Positions 53,961 through 64,000 of a stretch of DNA of 64,000 bases are shown here, piece by piece; the first letter of the stretch is position 1; each line of letters begins with the position of its first letter. The DNA is from Podocnemis expansa. Its lineage: Eukaryota; Chordata; Testudines; Podocnemididae. The stretch is from NCBI GenBank assembly GCA_007922195.1, contig ML681998.1:21943253-22007252 (forward strand), written 5' to 3'. The notes beneath the pieces are model-generated. The model worked only from the letters and a program-made list of their open reading frames with translations. It was not told where the DNA came from and searched no databases. Position numbers and translations under genes: made by a program.

Positions 53961-55545
53961 ACACAGCCAGATTGTGCTTCAACACAGGGAACAGTGCACT
54001 ATTCAACTGAATGCAGAGTGCTTTGGAAAGCATTTATAATACCTCATGGGCAGGCTCAACATCACATGATGAAGGCTTCTAGGATGTCTATGGAATGATG
54101 AGATTCAGAAGACTGACAGCCAAACTGACCTTGCTGAACACACTCCCACAGAAGTGTGTGACTGGAGGGAACTAGTGTGTGGGACAGGGGTGTGGGTGTG
54201 TGTGGATGGGTGAGGGAGCGTGTGTAAGGGAGAGAGAGAGAGAGAGAGCTTATTTCAGCACACTGTCTCTAAATTCAGACAGCAGCTGGAAGCAACCAAT
54301 CCGGGGACAGAAGCTGGTGCGCAAACCGTTAGTGTCTTCCCCTTCCTGTCCAGCCTAGCTCAGCAGAGACCTATACATCTGGCGGTAGCTGGAAGACCTC
54401 CCCATCAACCCACTCTCTGTCTCTGCACTGCACATCAGGAGTATCATCCTCCTCCTCAGCAGTAGCCCATGCTGCTTCCATGCCTGCCTAGAAAAGCAGG
54501 GTTGATTCCTTTGGGTTCCCGCCACAGCATCATCTCCACACAGACCCAGCAGAACAATCCACCCCTCTCCTGTAGTCCAGGCAGGAGTCTGTTTGCTGTC
54601 ACATGGGCAGTAGCTGTGTGAACTCTCCACATTTGACTTCTGTTGTCAGATTGCTCAAGACATGGAAGAGAAGGGCTTCTAAAAATGAAAAAGCCATGGC
54701 AGGTATGCTAGAAGGCAAGAAAATCAAACAGTTGCTCTGGTGCAGCTTCAGACATGCTGCAAGGAGGGGACTGAGGTTAGAGTAGTAATAAATGGGTGGG
54801 TGGTTGATAGGGAGTTGGTGGAGGAAGTGGTCAGGGTACTTAGCCTCAGGCTGTAGCAAAAGAGGTAATGGTTTTAAGGAAGAATGAAAAGAAATTGAAT
54901 TAAAACTCCTTGAACAAGTATAAGCAGGTACCTCTGGCATTCACTTTGTTGTACTTAGAATATGAAAACACTAGCAGGATCTTATTCAGGGGCACCAGGC
55001 AATATGCCACATTTATTATGAGAAAAACACAATTGTATTAATAGCTAATATCTAGCACCCACACACACACATGCGCATACACACTCCAGATGTTCTGTTG
55101 TTGGTCATGTATAGTTACCAGTCCTGCTTGTTGCTCGTGGTGACAGCTTGTTTTCATAGCTCATGTTCACAACTCATGGTGGCCACCTGGACCAGCAAGC
55201 CAGGCATAAGGAAAAATGGGGTCTCTGTCAGGCACACAGCTGTGCACTGACGCTCTTGGATGCTGTGCAGAACATTACCCAAAGCTATGCAGTCTCACCC
55301 ATCTTTTATGTCTCTTAGTCCCTGAATCTTCCTGTGTCACACTGCCTCAGGGTACTGTATGACCGTGAGTCATCAGTTAGTGGCAGGTGTGACTTTGGTC
55401 TTGTTCCTGATGGGACTTTTTGTCCCTTTCTTTCTAGGGTGGATTCTTCTTACTTTTAAAGGCATTGTCTGGATTGTTCTTCAGCCATTAAGGTGGTTCC
55501 AGCAGTTTGTCACCAGGACAGGCTGGAGGCAGAGACTGATTCCCA
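53961..55545. other. No gene; (AG)n at about 54227-54248
   Basis: An (AG)n microsatellite lies at about 54227-54248. The open frames on either strand (54220-54940) show no domains. Nothing else is supportable. Confidence 0.5.
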
Positions 55546-55601
55546 TCTCTCTCTCTCTCTCATACGCGCGCACACACGCACGCACACACGCACACACCCC
55601 T
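55546..55601 (+). repeat. (CT)n-(CG/CA)n compound microsatellite
   Basis: A CT run passes into gcgcgcacacacgcacgcac and further CA repeats. Confidence 0.9.
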
Positions 55602-57312
55602 AAACAAAGTTTCAGCAAAACTTAGGCTGAGCAATACAAAATGAAGTAAACAATTCAAAATAGAGCTTTGGGTACAATATGGAGTTACAAGTGAATGAAT
55701 GAGCATGGCATTTTTATCAATGAATATTTTATGTAGAAAACTCTATTTGAAGCAATTTAATGTTATAAATTCATCTTCAGTGCTACAACTTTTTCACATA
55801 AATGTAAACTGCACCAGGTTAAACTACTGATGGAGAATGAGAAATTGGTATCATTTTTATACTCTACTGTAGATTATTATTTAAAAAACAGATTTACTTC
55901 TTTTGAGGAAGAGTTCTATGTTCAAACAAAACCCAGTTTTTAAGACCTTTTTGCTTTAGTAAACTTTTATGTTAAAATAAATTGGAGCGATATATGGCTC
56001 AATACGGCCTTATTAGAAGGAGTCAGTGTCCTGTGGTCTGATAATGTACTTCCATTACATTGCACATAGATGTTCAGAATTGGAATGGACTTTTACAATC
56101 TCCATAATATATGGCTCGGATCTGTACCTCTACAATGGTAACAGGTGTGCAAGGGTATTTTGGTCTCTCACCTCTGTGAAAGGAAGGAGAAGGATGTCCC
56201 AAAAGCCTTCATGGTTTCAGAAAAAAAATTGGACCAGTGCCTTCAGTTTCAAGAATCTCTCTCATCACTGATCTTAAGTTATTTTTCTTCTGATTTGCTC
56301 TTTTCACTCTATTGCCTCATTTCTCCATTGGAATATATTTACCACAGAATTCATAAGAGGTAATAGCTGCAGAGAAATCATAAGCAAGGGGAATTGAATT
56401 GTTTCCTTTTTACATAGGTGCACAAGTCCTGATATAAAAAGAAATTGCTGGGGGAGATCACAGTTCTCAATATACCTTATATTGTAGTGTGATGCATGTG
56501 AGTTTCAACATTCTACAACAAATTATTAGATAAAAATATAAATAATCTCTGTCTTTGACTGTCTCGTATACCCAGCTGTTTCCCAAGCAGTTGAAAAGCA
56601 TCTGGAAGTCTAGTAGGATGCCTTTGGAATGGTGGGATTGAGAAACCTGAGTGATAGGACACTGCAACTGCCCCCCTGAGGTATTACAAACACTTCCCAA
56701 AACACCTGCATCCAGTTGCTACTAACGGCACACTCCTTTCTGCATCAGTGTAAGAGCTGAGAATGTGGACATGTTCCACTGACACAAGGAGCATAGTGTG
56801 TACATGCACCAAGAGTTTAAATTGCTGCAGTGGCTATGCATCAACATAACTTAGGTTGACTTATCTTTGTAGTATAGGCATGCTGATAGTCTGTGTGGTA
56901 GGCTGCAGTAGGTCTTTGAGGAGGTCAATATTCTCAAAGAATAGGAACTTCAAACTTTCAAATTAGGCTTCTGAATCCATATTGAGACACCAAACTCAAA
57001 AGCGCTCAGCAGTGTATAGCTCTACTTGAGGTCGAAGGCACATGCTGGGCACTAAGGACTTAGGAAAAACAGTGCATAGTTTTAGGTTCCTTATCTTGGA
57101 CTTGCTGTCACATATGCGGTGGTGCATACGTTAGAGCTATGTAACAGCACATTACCGTTTTCCTAGGTTTTTTTAAATCATGTAAGAAGCTTCATTTTCT
57201 GCTATAGTGGCTGGTGCTACCTACACTGATGAAATGGATGTTATGGAATAAAATGATATATAAATAAAAAATACAAATGTATGATTTAGGAATCTGTCCC
57301 TCTAAATCCCGA
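55602..57312. other. No gene; possible MITE end near 56850
   Basis: A+T-rich sequence. Around 56845-56885 cttaggttgacttatctttg and tagtataggcatg resemble the right tip of a MITE like that at 40606, without a matching left tip. Confidence 0.4.
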
Positions 57313-57486
57313 GACCAAGGCCTGTTTACGTTATAAGCGTTTGCCATAGTGCGGATGCAGTTATGCTGGGAGAAAAGTGTTTTGCCAATATAGCATAGTT
57401 GTATAAAGCCCTGTTTTGCCCATATAAACTGTGTCTCCACAGGAGGGTTTGCCACTTTACCCTTCCTGGTATAGACAAGGCCTGAC
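57313..57486. mobile_element. Candidate short MITE
   Basis: The tips aaggcctgtttacgttataa and (inverse) caggccttgtctataccagg are inverted over about 18 bases with mismatches. The interior has tgccatagtgcggatgcag and gccaatatagcatagttgt segments typical of non-autonomous elements. Confidence 0.5.
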
Positions 57487-59128
57487 ACGTGTGTGTGTGT
57501 ATACAGAAGTGCACACCTGCTCTATTTCTGGTGCTCTGATTTTTTTCTTCTTAATCTTTTCCAAAAAGCAATTTCAGGAAATGTAGGAGGCTAAGCTCCC
57601 ATAATCATAAATCTCTGATGGTTCATTTTTCAAATTTACTTCATGTCCCATTTGCCAAAAATGGAACAAAAAACATGTTTTCTCTAAGATAAGGGGGGAG
57701 GGGAATGTTGCTATTGTTATGTTAAAATAAATATATTGCATTAATTTCCTTTAAGATGGGCCTGATCACTACCTCTTTTAAATTGGTGTAGATCCAGGGT
57801 AGGGATTTACTATCCATTGAGCACAATGGAGTTACACCATGTGAAAGCAAGATAGGAGAGTAAAGGAGCCAAACAGCTATAAATAAATACAGATTAAATG
57901 TGTTAGGCTTGAAAATATAGCAGACAATTAACCAACACAGCAGTCACATAACTATAAGAAAATGTATTTCCTGTGGCCAGTCCAAAATAAAACTCATATA
58001 GTAAATACCAATTATGACAAACATTTTACCAGACTGTCATTTCAATTTTAGCAAGTTAATTCAGAACATCTGTGTGGGATAAGGAACTGTATCTTTCAGA
58101 GAATCTAATTGGATCATAAATGTCAGTAATATTTTAGTTTATATCACCTTTATCATTAATAATGAAAAAAACACTTTAACAGAAAAGATCTTGTTGACCA
58201 CACAGAGGTAACATTTTATAAGTCGCTAATTTGTAAGAACCAGCTCATGTCATTATACACCACAGGGAGAGCTAAATATACTTGGGAACATATTGAGCAT
58301 TCACTCACAGATCTGGCCTGTTTTTACCTGCTGTGGATCTAATTTTTATCGCACAGTTCAACTGAAGTGTCAGGGTGTTACATTGATTAAAAAATTACTG
58401 AAGTAGATGATAAAATTCATATCAGTCATAACTGAATCAGGCCAAGTATTGTTTCTGTTTATTTTCCTATTAGATGGTGTCTTTCAAAAATTATTTTTGA
58501 TTTTTAAAACAGAGCAGATAAGTTAAATTTGTCATTTCCTGATTGTAGGAAATCAATGCATGCTGTAATCCTGTGCCTGAAGGTACAAGAATGCCATGAA
58601 AACTAAAGCTTGACCATTCACATTAAGATATATTTTATATTAGCACTGTTCATTTGTCATGGGATGCACATCTGTGCATCTTTTGGTTATGATTTATATG
58701 ATTTTTCTGTTCACTTTTGCACTGTGATTTTATGTTTTAACGCCTGCTCGAGGGGGTGGGAGACAGATAGAACTGTCTCTCAGCAGCATGTAAACAACCA
58801 AAGCAAGCAAACACCTGGAAGAGACAACAAAGATATGCTAATTGAGTTCCCTGGCTCAGACCAGACAAAGTCATCACCTCTGCCCAGAAGGGGAGAGGTT
58901 GGGGGAGTTCTGGAACAAAGAGAGACACTTCAAGGGATTTGGGGCTTTTTGTCTGGGAATCTCCATCTTGAAACAACTTCAAGCAGGATCTGGATTCTGC
59001 CTGGTCTCAGGCAGAGACTGGCTGTACAAACATCTGACAGCTGAACGTCTTGAGCATAAACTTTGACAGTGAGGTCACTTTAGGTAGAGATATTAGTTTA
59101 GTATGCTTGCTTCACCTTTTATTTCCTT
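57487..59128. other. No gene seen
   Basis: A+T-rich sequence. About 57755-57860 (gggcctgatcac ... caatggagttacacca) resembles an old amniote SINE-type repeat. The frame at 58610-59044 has no domain. The sequence flanking the gypsy element (about 58740-59128) contains tcagacc/tctggcc-like words but I could not classify it. Confidence 0.4.
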
Positions 59129-59133
59129 GTGGT

Positions 59134-59337
59134 TGTAATGATCTTGAGGGTTCATTAAAGACGATACTACAGAATGAGTAAGGAATAGAACTTTAATTAT
59201 ACAGACAGGTATCCAGGTGTGTACCTGGGAGCAGCCATGTTAGATCTTCTCTGGGGCACATCTCTCAATTTACACAACACTGGCCCATGCTAGGGAGTGT
59301 CTCTGAATTCACAACCTTCTACAAGCATATCACTACA
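59134..59337 (-). repeat. Gypsy 3' LTR
   Basis: Its minus-strand form begins TGTAGTGATATG and ends GATCATTACA-like bases, with short inverted tips TGTAGTGAT/ATCATTACA. Outside it, gtggt is one half of the target duplication. Confidence 0.95.
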
Positions 59338-59350
59338 TCTTCCCCTCTAA
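59338..59350 (-). other. Gypsy polypurine tract
   Basis: The minus strand reads agaggggaaga directly before the 3' LTR, the expected plus-strand primer site. Confidence 0.75.
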
Positions 59351-59559
59351 GGAAAAGAAGTAAACAGTTAGATACTTATAAAAGCTAGCTAATAATGCAT
59401 GCACTAACATCTAACAACACATAACAGCTATCTATACAAAAACATGCAGAAGAACAGTCCATAAACCCAGGATATGAACTACTTAGAGCGGAGAGGTTAC
59501 TAGCACATCACTCTCAAGTGAGTCTTTACCACTCACTTCCCTTACATATGCTAGCAAGT

Positions 59560-62520
59560 CTCTATGAGTCTTTCTGGGCCTTTGATGACTCGATTAAATC
59601 TTCTCAGTACTTGTCCTTCGTTCAGGTCTGAATTCTCTTGCTCCCTGATGGTTTCATTACCATGTGTTGAAGATATCGGATCTGTCAGGGGAGGCATGCC
59701 AGGATCTACCTCAACTTCCACGGTGTTGGAACTTTCTGGAATAAGTCATAGATCCCGTTGATTACATCGAAATGTGTCGCCTTGATCTGTGTGGACCACG
59801 TAAGACCATGGATGCAGCTGTTTTTTAATAGTACCTCTTTGTCCCCAGGTGTTAGAGGAGTGATTCCTCAGGCACACTCTATCGCTTGAGTTAAGGGATG
59901 GAAGATCACCAGCCCTTCTATCAAAATAATATTTCTGCTTCCACTTCTGGTTTTCTTTCATCTTCCGAATGTTAGCGTTGTTCCTAGATTGCAGCAATTT
60001 ATCAGTAATAGGTAAATTAGATCTGATCCTTCTTCCCATTAACAGCTGAGCTGGAGAAAAGCTGTTCTCCAGGGGTGTACTTTGGTAGACCAGCAATGCT
60101 GTATATCTCCACTTTCAAAAGTTTTTTTCATCAGCTTCTTTATTGTCTGTATAGACCTTTCCACCAGTCCGTTTGATTGGGGACAATTTGGACTGGAGGT
60201 TTCATGATGAAAATCCCAATATGAGGCAAATTGCCTGAATTCTGCACTTGAAAATTGTGGCCCATTGTTGCTGAAGACCTCATCAGGAATTCCATGTCTG
60301 GAGAAAATTCCTTTCATGCAAGTGATCACTGAATTACTATTAGTACTGTTCAGTGTGCAAATTTCTGGATATAAAGAGTAATAATCAGTGACTATTAAGT
60401 AATCCTTGGAACGCCAGGTAAATAAATCCACACCTACCTTCTCATAAGGTCTTTGTGGAACAGGATGGGGTCTCAGTATCTCTGCCTGTTGGCATGGCCT
60501 CTATTTCAAGCATGAAAAGCAGTTTTTTAGCACATCGGTAATGTCATGATTGATCCGTGGCCAATACATGACCTCTCATGCTCATTCTTTGCACTTCTCA
60601 ATTCCCAAGTGACCTTCATGAATCTTCTGTAACATTTCTTTTCGGAGGCTCCGTGGTATTACAACCTTCCCACCTTTGAAAATCACCCCATCTACCACAG
60701 TCAGTTCATGTCTGCAGTTCCAGTAGTCTTTTATGCTTAGAGAGCAACTGCTTATTATTTCAGGCCATCCTTTAATTATCACCTCTTTGAAGAGTCCCAG
60801 CGATTCATCTTTCTCAGTCTCTTCTCTTATGTGTTGCAGTCTTCTGTTAGTTATGGGATTTGCGCTCACAATCATATCTACATAGGCTTGCACTTCTGTT
60901 TGCAGTGTCTTCTCAGGTACCATGGGTGCTACTGCTCTGGAAAGTGCATCTGCTGTGAACATAAATTTGCCTGGTGTGTAGGTCACCAATAAATTGTATT
61001 TCTGCAATTTGATCATCATTCTTTAAATCCTTAAGGTATAGTCATTTAGTGGTTTGTTAAATAATGCAATCAAGGGCTTGTGATCTGTTTCAGCTTCCAC
61101 TCTCTGTCCATAAATATAGTGATTGAATCTCTCACAGGCAAACAAGATTCCTAAAAGCTCCTTCTCAGTCTGTGCATATCTAGTCTCTGCATCAGTCAGT
61201 GATTTGGATGCATATGCCACAGGTTGCCAGCAATCTTCATGTTTTTGTAAAATCACAGCACCCAACCCCGACTGTGATGCATCCACTGAAATTTTAATGG
61301 GTTTCTCTGGAGCAAAAAATTTCAATACTGGTTTCTGTATCAAGTGTTTTAAACTTCTCCATGATTCCTCCTGTGCAGCATCCCAGCACCATTCATTTTT
61401 GTCCTGTAGGAGTTGTCTCAATGGTGCCGCCTTGGCAGAAAGATTGGGTATGAATTTTCCAAGATAGTTAACTATTCCCAGGAACCGTTGGACATCTTTC
61501 TTTGACTGGGGATGTGGCATCATTTCAATGGCTGAAATCTTCCTCTTATCTGGTTTTACACCTTCGTGGGAAACAATGTCCTCTATAAAAGTCAGTTCTC
61601 TAACTCCTAACACACATTAGTCCTTATTTAGTTTGAGGTTTGTGGCTCTAGTTGCATCCAACACTTGCCGAAGCCAACGATCATGCTCCTCTTTTGTAGA
61701 GCCCCAGATGATGATGTCATCCATGGAGGTGTCCACACTGCTAATATGTTCCTAGATCATGTGTGCAGTTTTGTGATACACTTCTGGTGCTGAAGCTATA
61801 CCGAAGGGTAAACGTAAAAATCTGTATCTTCCAAAAGGAGTATTAAATGTACATAATTTTGAGCTTTCCTCTGTTAATTTTAGCTGCCAAAATCCAGAGG
61901 ATGCATCCAATTTACTGAAGTATTGAGCATTTGCAAACTGAGCCATAATCTCTTCTCTAGTTGGTAGTTTGAAATGTTCTCTTTGTATAGCTCTGTTGAG
62001 GTCTCTGGGATCTAAGCATATGCATAGCTGGCCATTACTTTTTTGCACTATAACTAGGGAGCTCACCGATTCCATTGGCTCCTCTATTTTTTATATTATT
62101 TACATTGCTTCCATCCTTTCAATCTCTGCCTTGAGTTTATCACGGAGTGCAAATGGCACCTTCCTACATGGATGAATAACTGGAGGGATCTGCTTGTGTA
62201 TGCGGATTGTATGTTCACCTTGCAAGCAACCCAATCCCTGAAACAGATCCTGATATTCTTCAAGGAGTGCCTCATAGCCAGATGCAGCCCTATCTTGTAG
62301 TGAGAGCACCCTTTTCACCAGATTCAGTTTCTTACAGGCAGCCAGGCCCAAAATTGGTGTCACCTCCTGTGGCACTACAATGAAAGGCAGCCTGTACATG
62401 GTGTTCTTATGGTTAACACTAGCGAAGCAGCGTCCCTGCACACGTATATTTCTTCCAGAATACCCAGTTACTTTTATGTTTGTTGGTCCCAGCTTGGGTC
62501 TTATTCTCAGTCTCTCAAAA
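59560..62520 (-). pseudogene. pol: Gypsy pol: reverse transcriptase, RNase H, integrase (broken)
   Basis: The pol frame is the same as gag and stays in register from about 62520 to about 60100, interrupted only by stops (for example near 62100, 61752, 61617, 61020 and 60577). RT: KLDASSGFWQLKL (about 61915), FNTPFGRYRFLRLPFGIAS, and SMDDIIIW near 61715, where Tyr is usual before the MDD. RNase H: SVDASQSGLGAVI (about 61290), then TEKELLGILFACERFNHY and ETDHKPL. Integrase: an HHCC zinc region (HEGHLGIEKC, then CFSCLK), GVDLFTWRSKDYLIV with the first Asp, FSNNGPQFSS where the second Asp is Asn, and SNGLVERSIQTIKK with the Glu. A frameshift near 60100 separates the C-terminal part (about 60096-59746). 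Confidence 0.9.
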
Positions 62521-62522
62521 TC

Positions 62523-63452
62523 TCATGTAGACAAAATGTTAACCTGAGCTCCTGTGTCTAGTTTCAGTGGAATTATTGTTCCATTCACTGACAGAGACAG
62601 TATCCAGTCCCTCTCACTAGGTTTGCTTGATCCCAGTACATCAACAAAGCACTCCTCAGTCTCACTGTCAGTAACTAAATGCACTTGATTTTTGCGCCTT
62701 TGGGATCTGCAGCAGTTTGCAAAATGATTAAGTTTTCCACAGTTAAGACAGAGTTTCCCATAGGCAAAACACTGTTTGGGACCATGCCGTGATTCACACT
62801 TGCCACAAGACTGTCTGGACTCAGTCTTCCTGATAGCAGAGTTTGGTTCCACATTGTGATTTGAACCACTCTGGCTACATGCTGTTTGTCTGAGTGCACG
62901 CACTGTCCCTTCTGGTGAATTCAGCTCTTTTACTTGTGCTTTTACCATTTCAGTGGCCCTCCATACTTGAAGGGTTTCATTCAAAGAGATCTCTCCCTCT
63001 CTGAGCAGTCTCTCTCTTAATCCATTGTCTGTAATGCCACAAATGAGTCTGTCTTTGATCAGAGACTCTGCCAAGCCACCAAAGTTACAGCTTTTACTGA
63101 GTTTCCTTAATTCTGTAACATATTGGTCTATGGTGTTATCTGGTTTTTGCATGCATGTAAAAAATCTATGCCTCTCAAAAGTCACATTCACTTTTGGCAA
63201 GCAATATTCCTCAAACTTAGTCAGTATAGTGTTTAAATTCATGCTTTCACCATCTTGAAATAAAAAGTTATTATATACATCCAGTGCCTCCTCCCCAACA
63301 ACATGCAAAAATATAGATGATTTCTGGTTTTCATCTTTGTTCTGCGCTTCAATGGCAGACAGATACAACAGAAATCGCTGCTTAAACTTTAGCCAGTTTT
63401 CTGCAACATTACCAGACATTTGGAGAGGTGAAGTAGCCTGTAAAACATCCAT
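62523..63452 (-). CDS. gag: Gypsy Gag with start of the aspartic protease (309 aa)
   Basis: This frame is open for 309 codons from ATG 63452. Residues about 15-160 form the capsid-like region (NWLKFKQRFLLYL, then YCLPKVNVTFERHRFFT and LRKLSKSCNFG). Two zinc knuckles follow, CGKCESRHGPKQC and CLNCGKLNHFANCC (about residues 215-250). The frame ends in the protease start, LKLDTGAQVNIL, with the catalytic DTG near residue 300, then TGA at 62523-62525. Past the stop the same frame continues into protease and RT, so the stop probably interrupts a single Gag-Pol frame. The product could still make a Gag-like protein. Confidence 0.85.
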   Translation of the reverse strand: MDVLQATSPLQMSGNVAENWLKFKQRFLLYLSAIEAQNKDENQKSSIFLHVVGEEALDVYNNFLFQDGESMNLNTILTKFEEYCLPKVNVTFERHRFFTCMQKPDNTIDQYVTELRKLSKSCNFGGLAESLIKDRLICGITDNGLRERLLREGEISLNETLQVWRATEMVKAQVKELNSPEGTVRALRQTACSQSGSNHNVEPNSAIRKTESRQSCGKCESRHGPKQCFAYGKLCLNCGKLNHFANCCRSQRRKNQVHLVTDSETEECFVDVLGSSKPSERDWILSLSVNGTIIPLKLDTGAQVNILST

Positions 63453-63574
63453 GTTTAGAGCTTACACTTACTTGCTGAAGGCTTTCTTTGTTTTCAGAGA
63501 TCCCTGATGTTTTGCTGTTTTCAGGTGCAAATGCAGGAATTTTCCTCCAAGTCTTTTTAGTTTCCAAACTCATT

Positions 63575-63592
63575 CCCCAACTTCTGACACCA
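63575..63592 (-). other. Gypsy primer-binding site (tRNA-Leu-like)
   Basis: Directly inside the 5' LTR the minus strand reads TGGTGTCAGAAGTTGGGG, complementary in most positions to the 3' end of a leucine tRNA (TGGTGTCAGGAGTGGG type). The tRNA comparison is from general knowledge and should be checked. Confidence 0.65.
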
Positions 63593-63796
63593 TGTAATGA
63601 TCATGAGGGTTCATTAAAGATGATATTACAGAATGAGTAAGGAATAGAACTTTAATCATACAGACAGGTCTCCAGGTGTTTACCTCGGAGCAGCCATGTT
63701 AGATCTTCTCTGGGGCACGTCTCTCAATTTACACAACACTGGCCCATGCTAGGGAGTGTCTCTGAATTCACAACCTTCTACAAGCATATCACTACA
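63593..63796 (-). repeat. Gypsy 5' LTR
   Basis: Same length as the 3' LTR, with about 8 differences, several of them C/T or G/A. It is followed on + by gtggt, the second half of the target duplication. Confidence 0.95.
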
Positions 63797-63801
63797 GTGG
63801 T

Positions 63802-64000
63802 CACTCCTGACAGATTTATATTATGATTCTGCTATGATTGGCCATATTCTCACTTTGAATCATAATTTGATCAATAAACTAATAGTTGTTTTATCTAAAG
63901 CTGTGTGGTCTTTAGAGGGTATGAGTGAGGAAGGCTGAGCACCATCCATTTCTTTGTGAAATGGATGGACTTGAATGTATGGAGTTTGGGAGTGGGTCCC
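63802..64000. other. Right flank, no gene seen
   Basis: A+T-rich sequence that continues the gypsy insertion site. An atcaataaactaa word is present, but no coding signal. Confidence 0.4.

Larger units (their letters stand above)
59134..63796 (-). mobile_element. Full-length Ty3/gypsy LTR retrotransposon, decayed
   Basis: Two 204-base LTRs (59134-59337 and 63593-63796) differ at about 8 positions by my count (about 96% identity). An exact 5-base duplication gtggt flanks the element (59129-59133 and 63797-63801). On the minus strand the order is 5' LTR, PBS, gag with zinc knuckles, protease, RT, RNase H, integrase, polypurine tract, 3' LTR, which is the Ty3/gypsy order (integrase last). No envelope gene is seen. 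Several in-frame stops and one frameshift make it inactive. Confidence 0.95.

Noticed and set aside
54220..54940. Open frames of 80-113 codons on both strands
   Set aside because: There is no similarity, splice evidence or codon bias that I can see.
58610..59066. Two overlapping plus-strand open frames
   Set aside because: Short frames beside the gypsy insertion without recognisable motifs. The hydrophobic start is not enough for a signal-peptide claim.
59134..63796. Possible envelope gene making this a retrovirus
   Set aside because: Integrase is the last gene and only about 400 bases separate it from the 3' LTR, with no open envelope-like frame. Gene order is Ty3/gypsy.
1..64000. CRISPR arrays, bacterial operons, rRNA or tRNA genes
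   Set aside because: No regularly spaced direct repeats, ribosomal RNA or complete tRNA cloverleaf was seen. The sequence is vertebrate in character. A systematic tRNA scan was not possible.

Overview
The window is vertebrate nuclear DNA, most likely from a turtle or a close sauropsid relative. It carries CR1 LINEs with an SGNH-esterase ORF1, Penelope-like elements (PLEs), DIRS tyrosine-recombinase retrotransposons, PIF/Harbinger and hAT DNA transposons, a Ty3/gypsy LTR element, a MIR-like SINE and TG microsatellites, in an A+T-rich intron-like background. The species call is inference from this repeat mix. There are no operons. Only one short stretch (28963-29162) looks like a host exon, and I could not name its gene.

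Layout. 1-2016: background with a PLE fragment and a MIR-like SINE. 2017-11756: a Harbinger transposon with a transposase on + and a converging Myb/SANT-like ORF on -. Its right end is split by a young DIRS element (5864-11556) whose gag, RT/RNase H and tyrosine recombinase frames are all open. The DIRS also keeps its inverted repeats and its internal complementary region. 13227-15950: a truncated second Harbinger copy joined to a CR1 that retains its 5' region. 16559-24625: PLE copies, a hAT relic and MITE candidates. 25205-28645: two decayed CR1s, the first with a PLE/CR1 composite inserted. 28963-29162: candidate exon. 29753-36585: a PLE broken by a CR1 tail and by a second, decayed DIRS. 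36586-38950: a third, internally deleted DIRS carrying a solo LTR. 40145-46805: PLE, MITE, hAT and CR1 copies. 47150-53230: a fourth DIRS with a MITE and a hAT inside it. 59134-63796: a complete but decayed Ty3/gypsy element with 204-bp LTRs and a 5-bp target duplication.

How the parts relate. The window is a record of nested insertions: DIRS in Harbinger, CR1 and DIRS in PLE, solo LTR in DIRS, hAT in DIRS, hAT in MITE, PLE in CR1. Target duplications or exact resumption of the interrupted element support most junctions. The DIRS at 5864-11556 is the only unit that looks potentially autonomous. Its only visible defect is a 100-N assembly gap in the 5' leader. The most unusual signals are the DIRS reading-frame arrangement (gag and recombinase share one frame separated by a single TGA, and the RT frame has no early ATG), a hammerhead-ribozyme-like core in the PLE termini, and several fold-back PLE insertions with target duplications.
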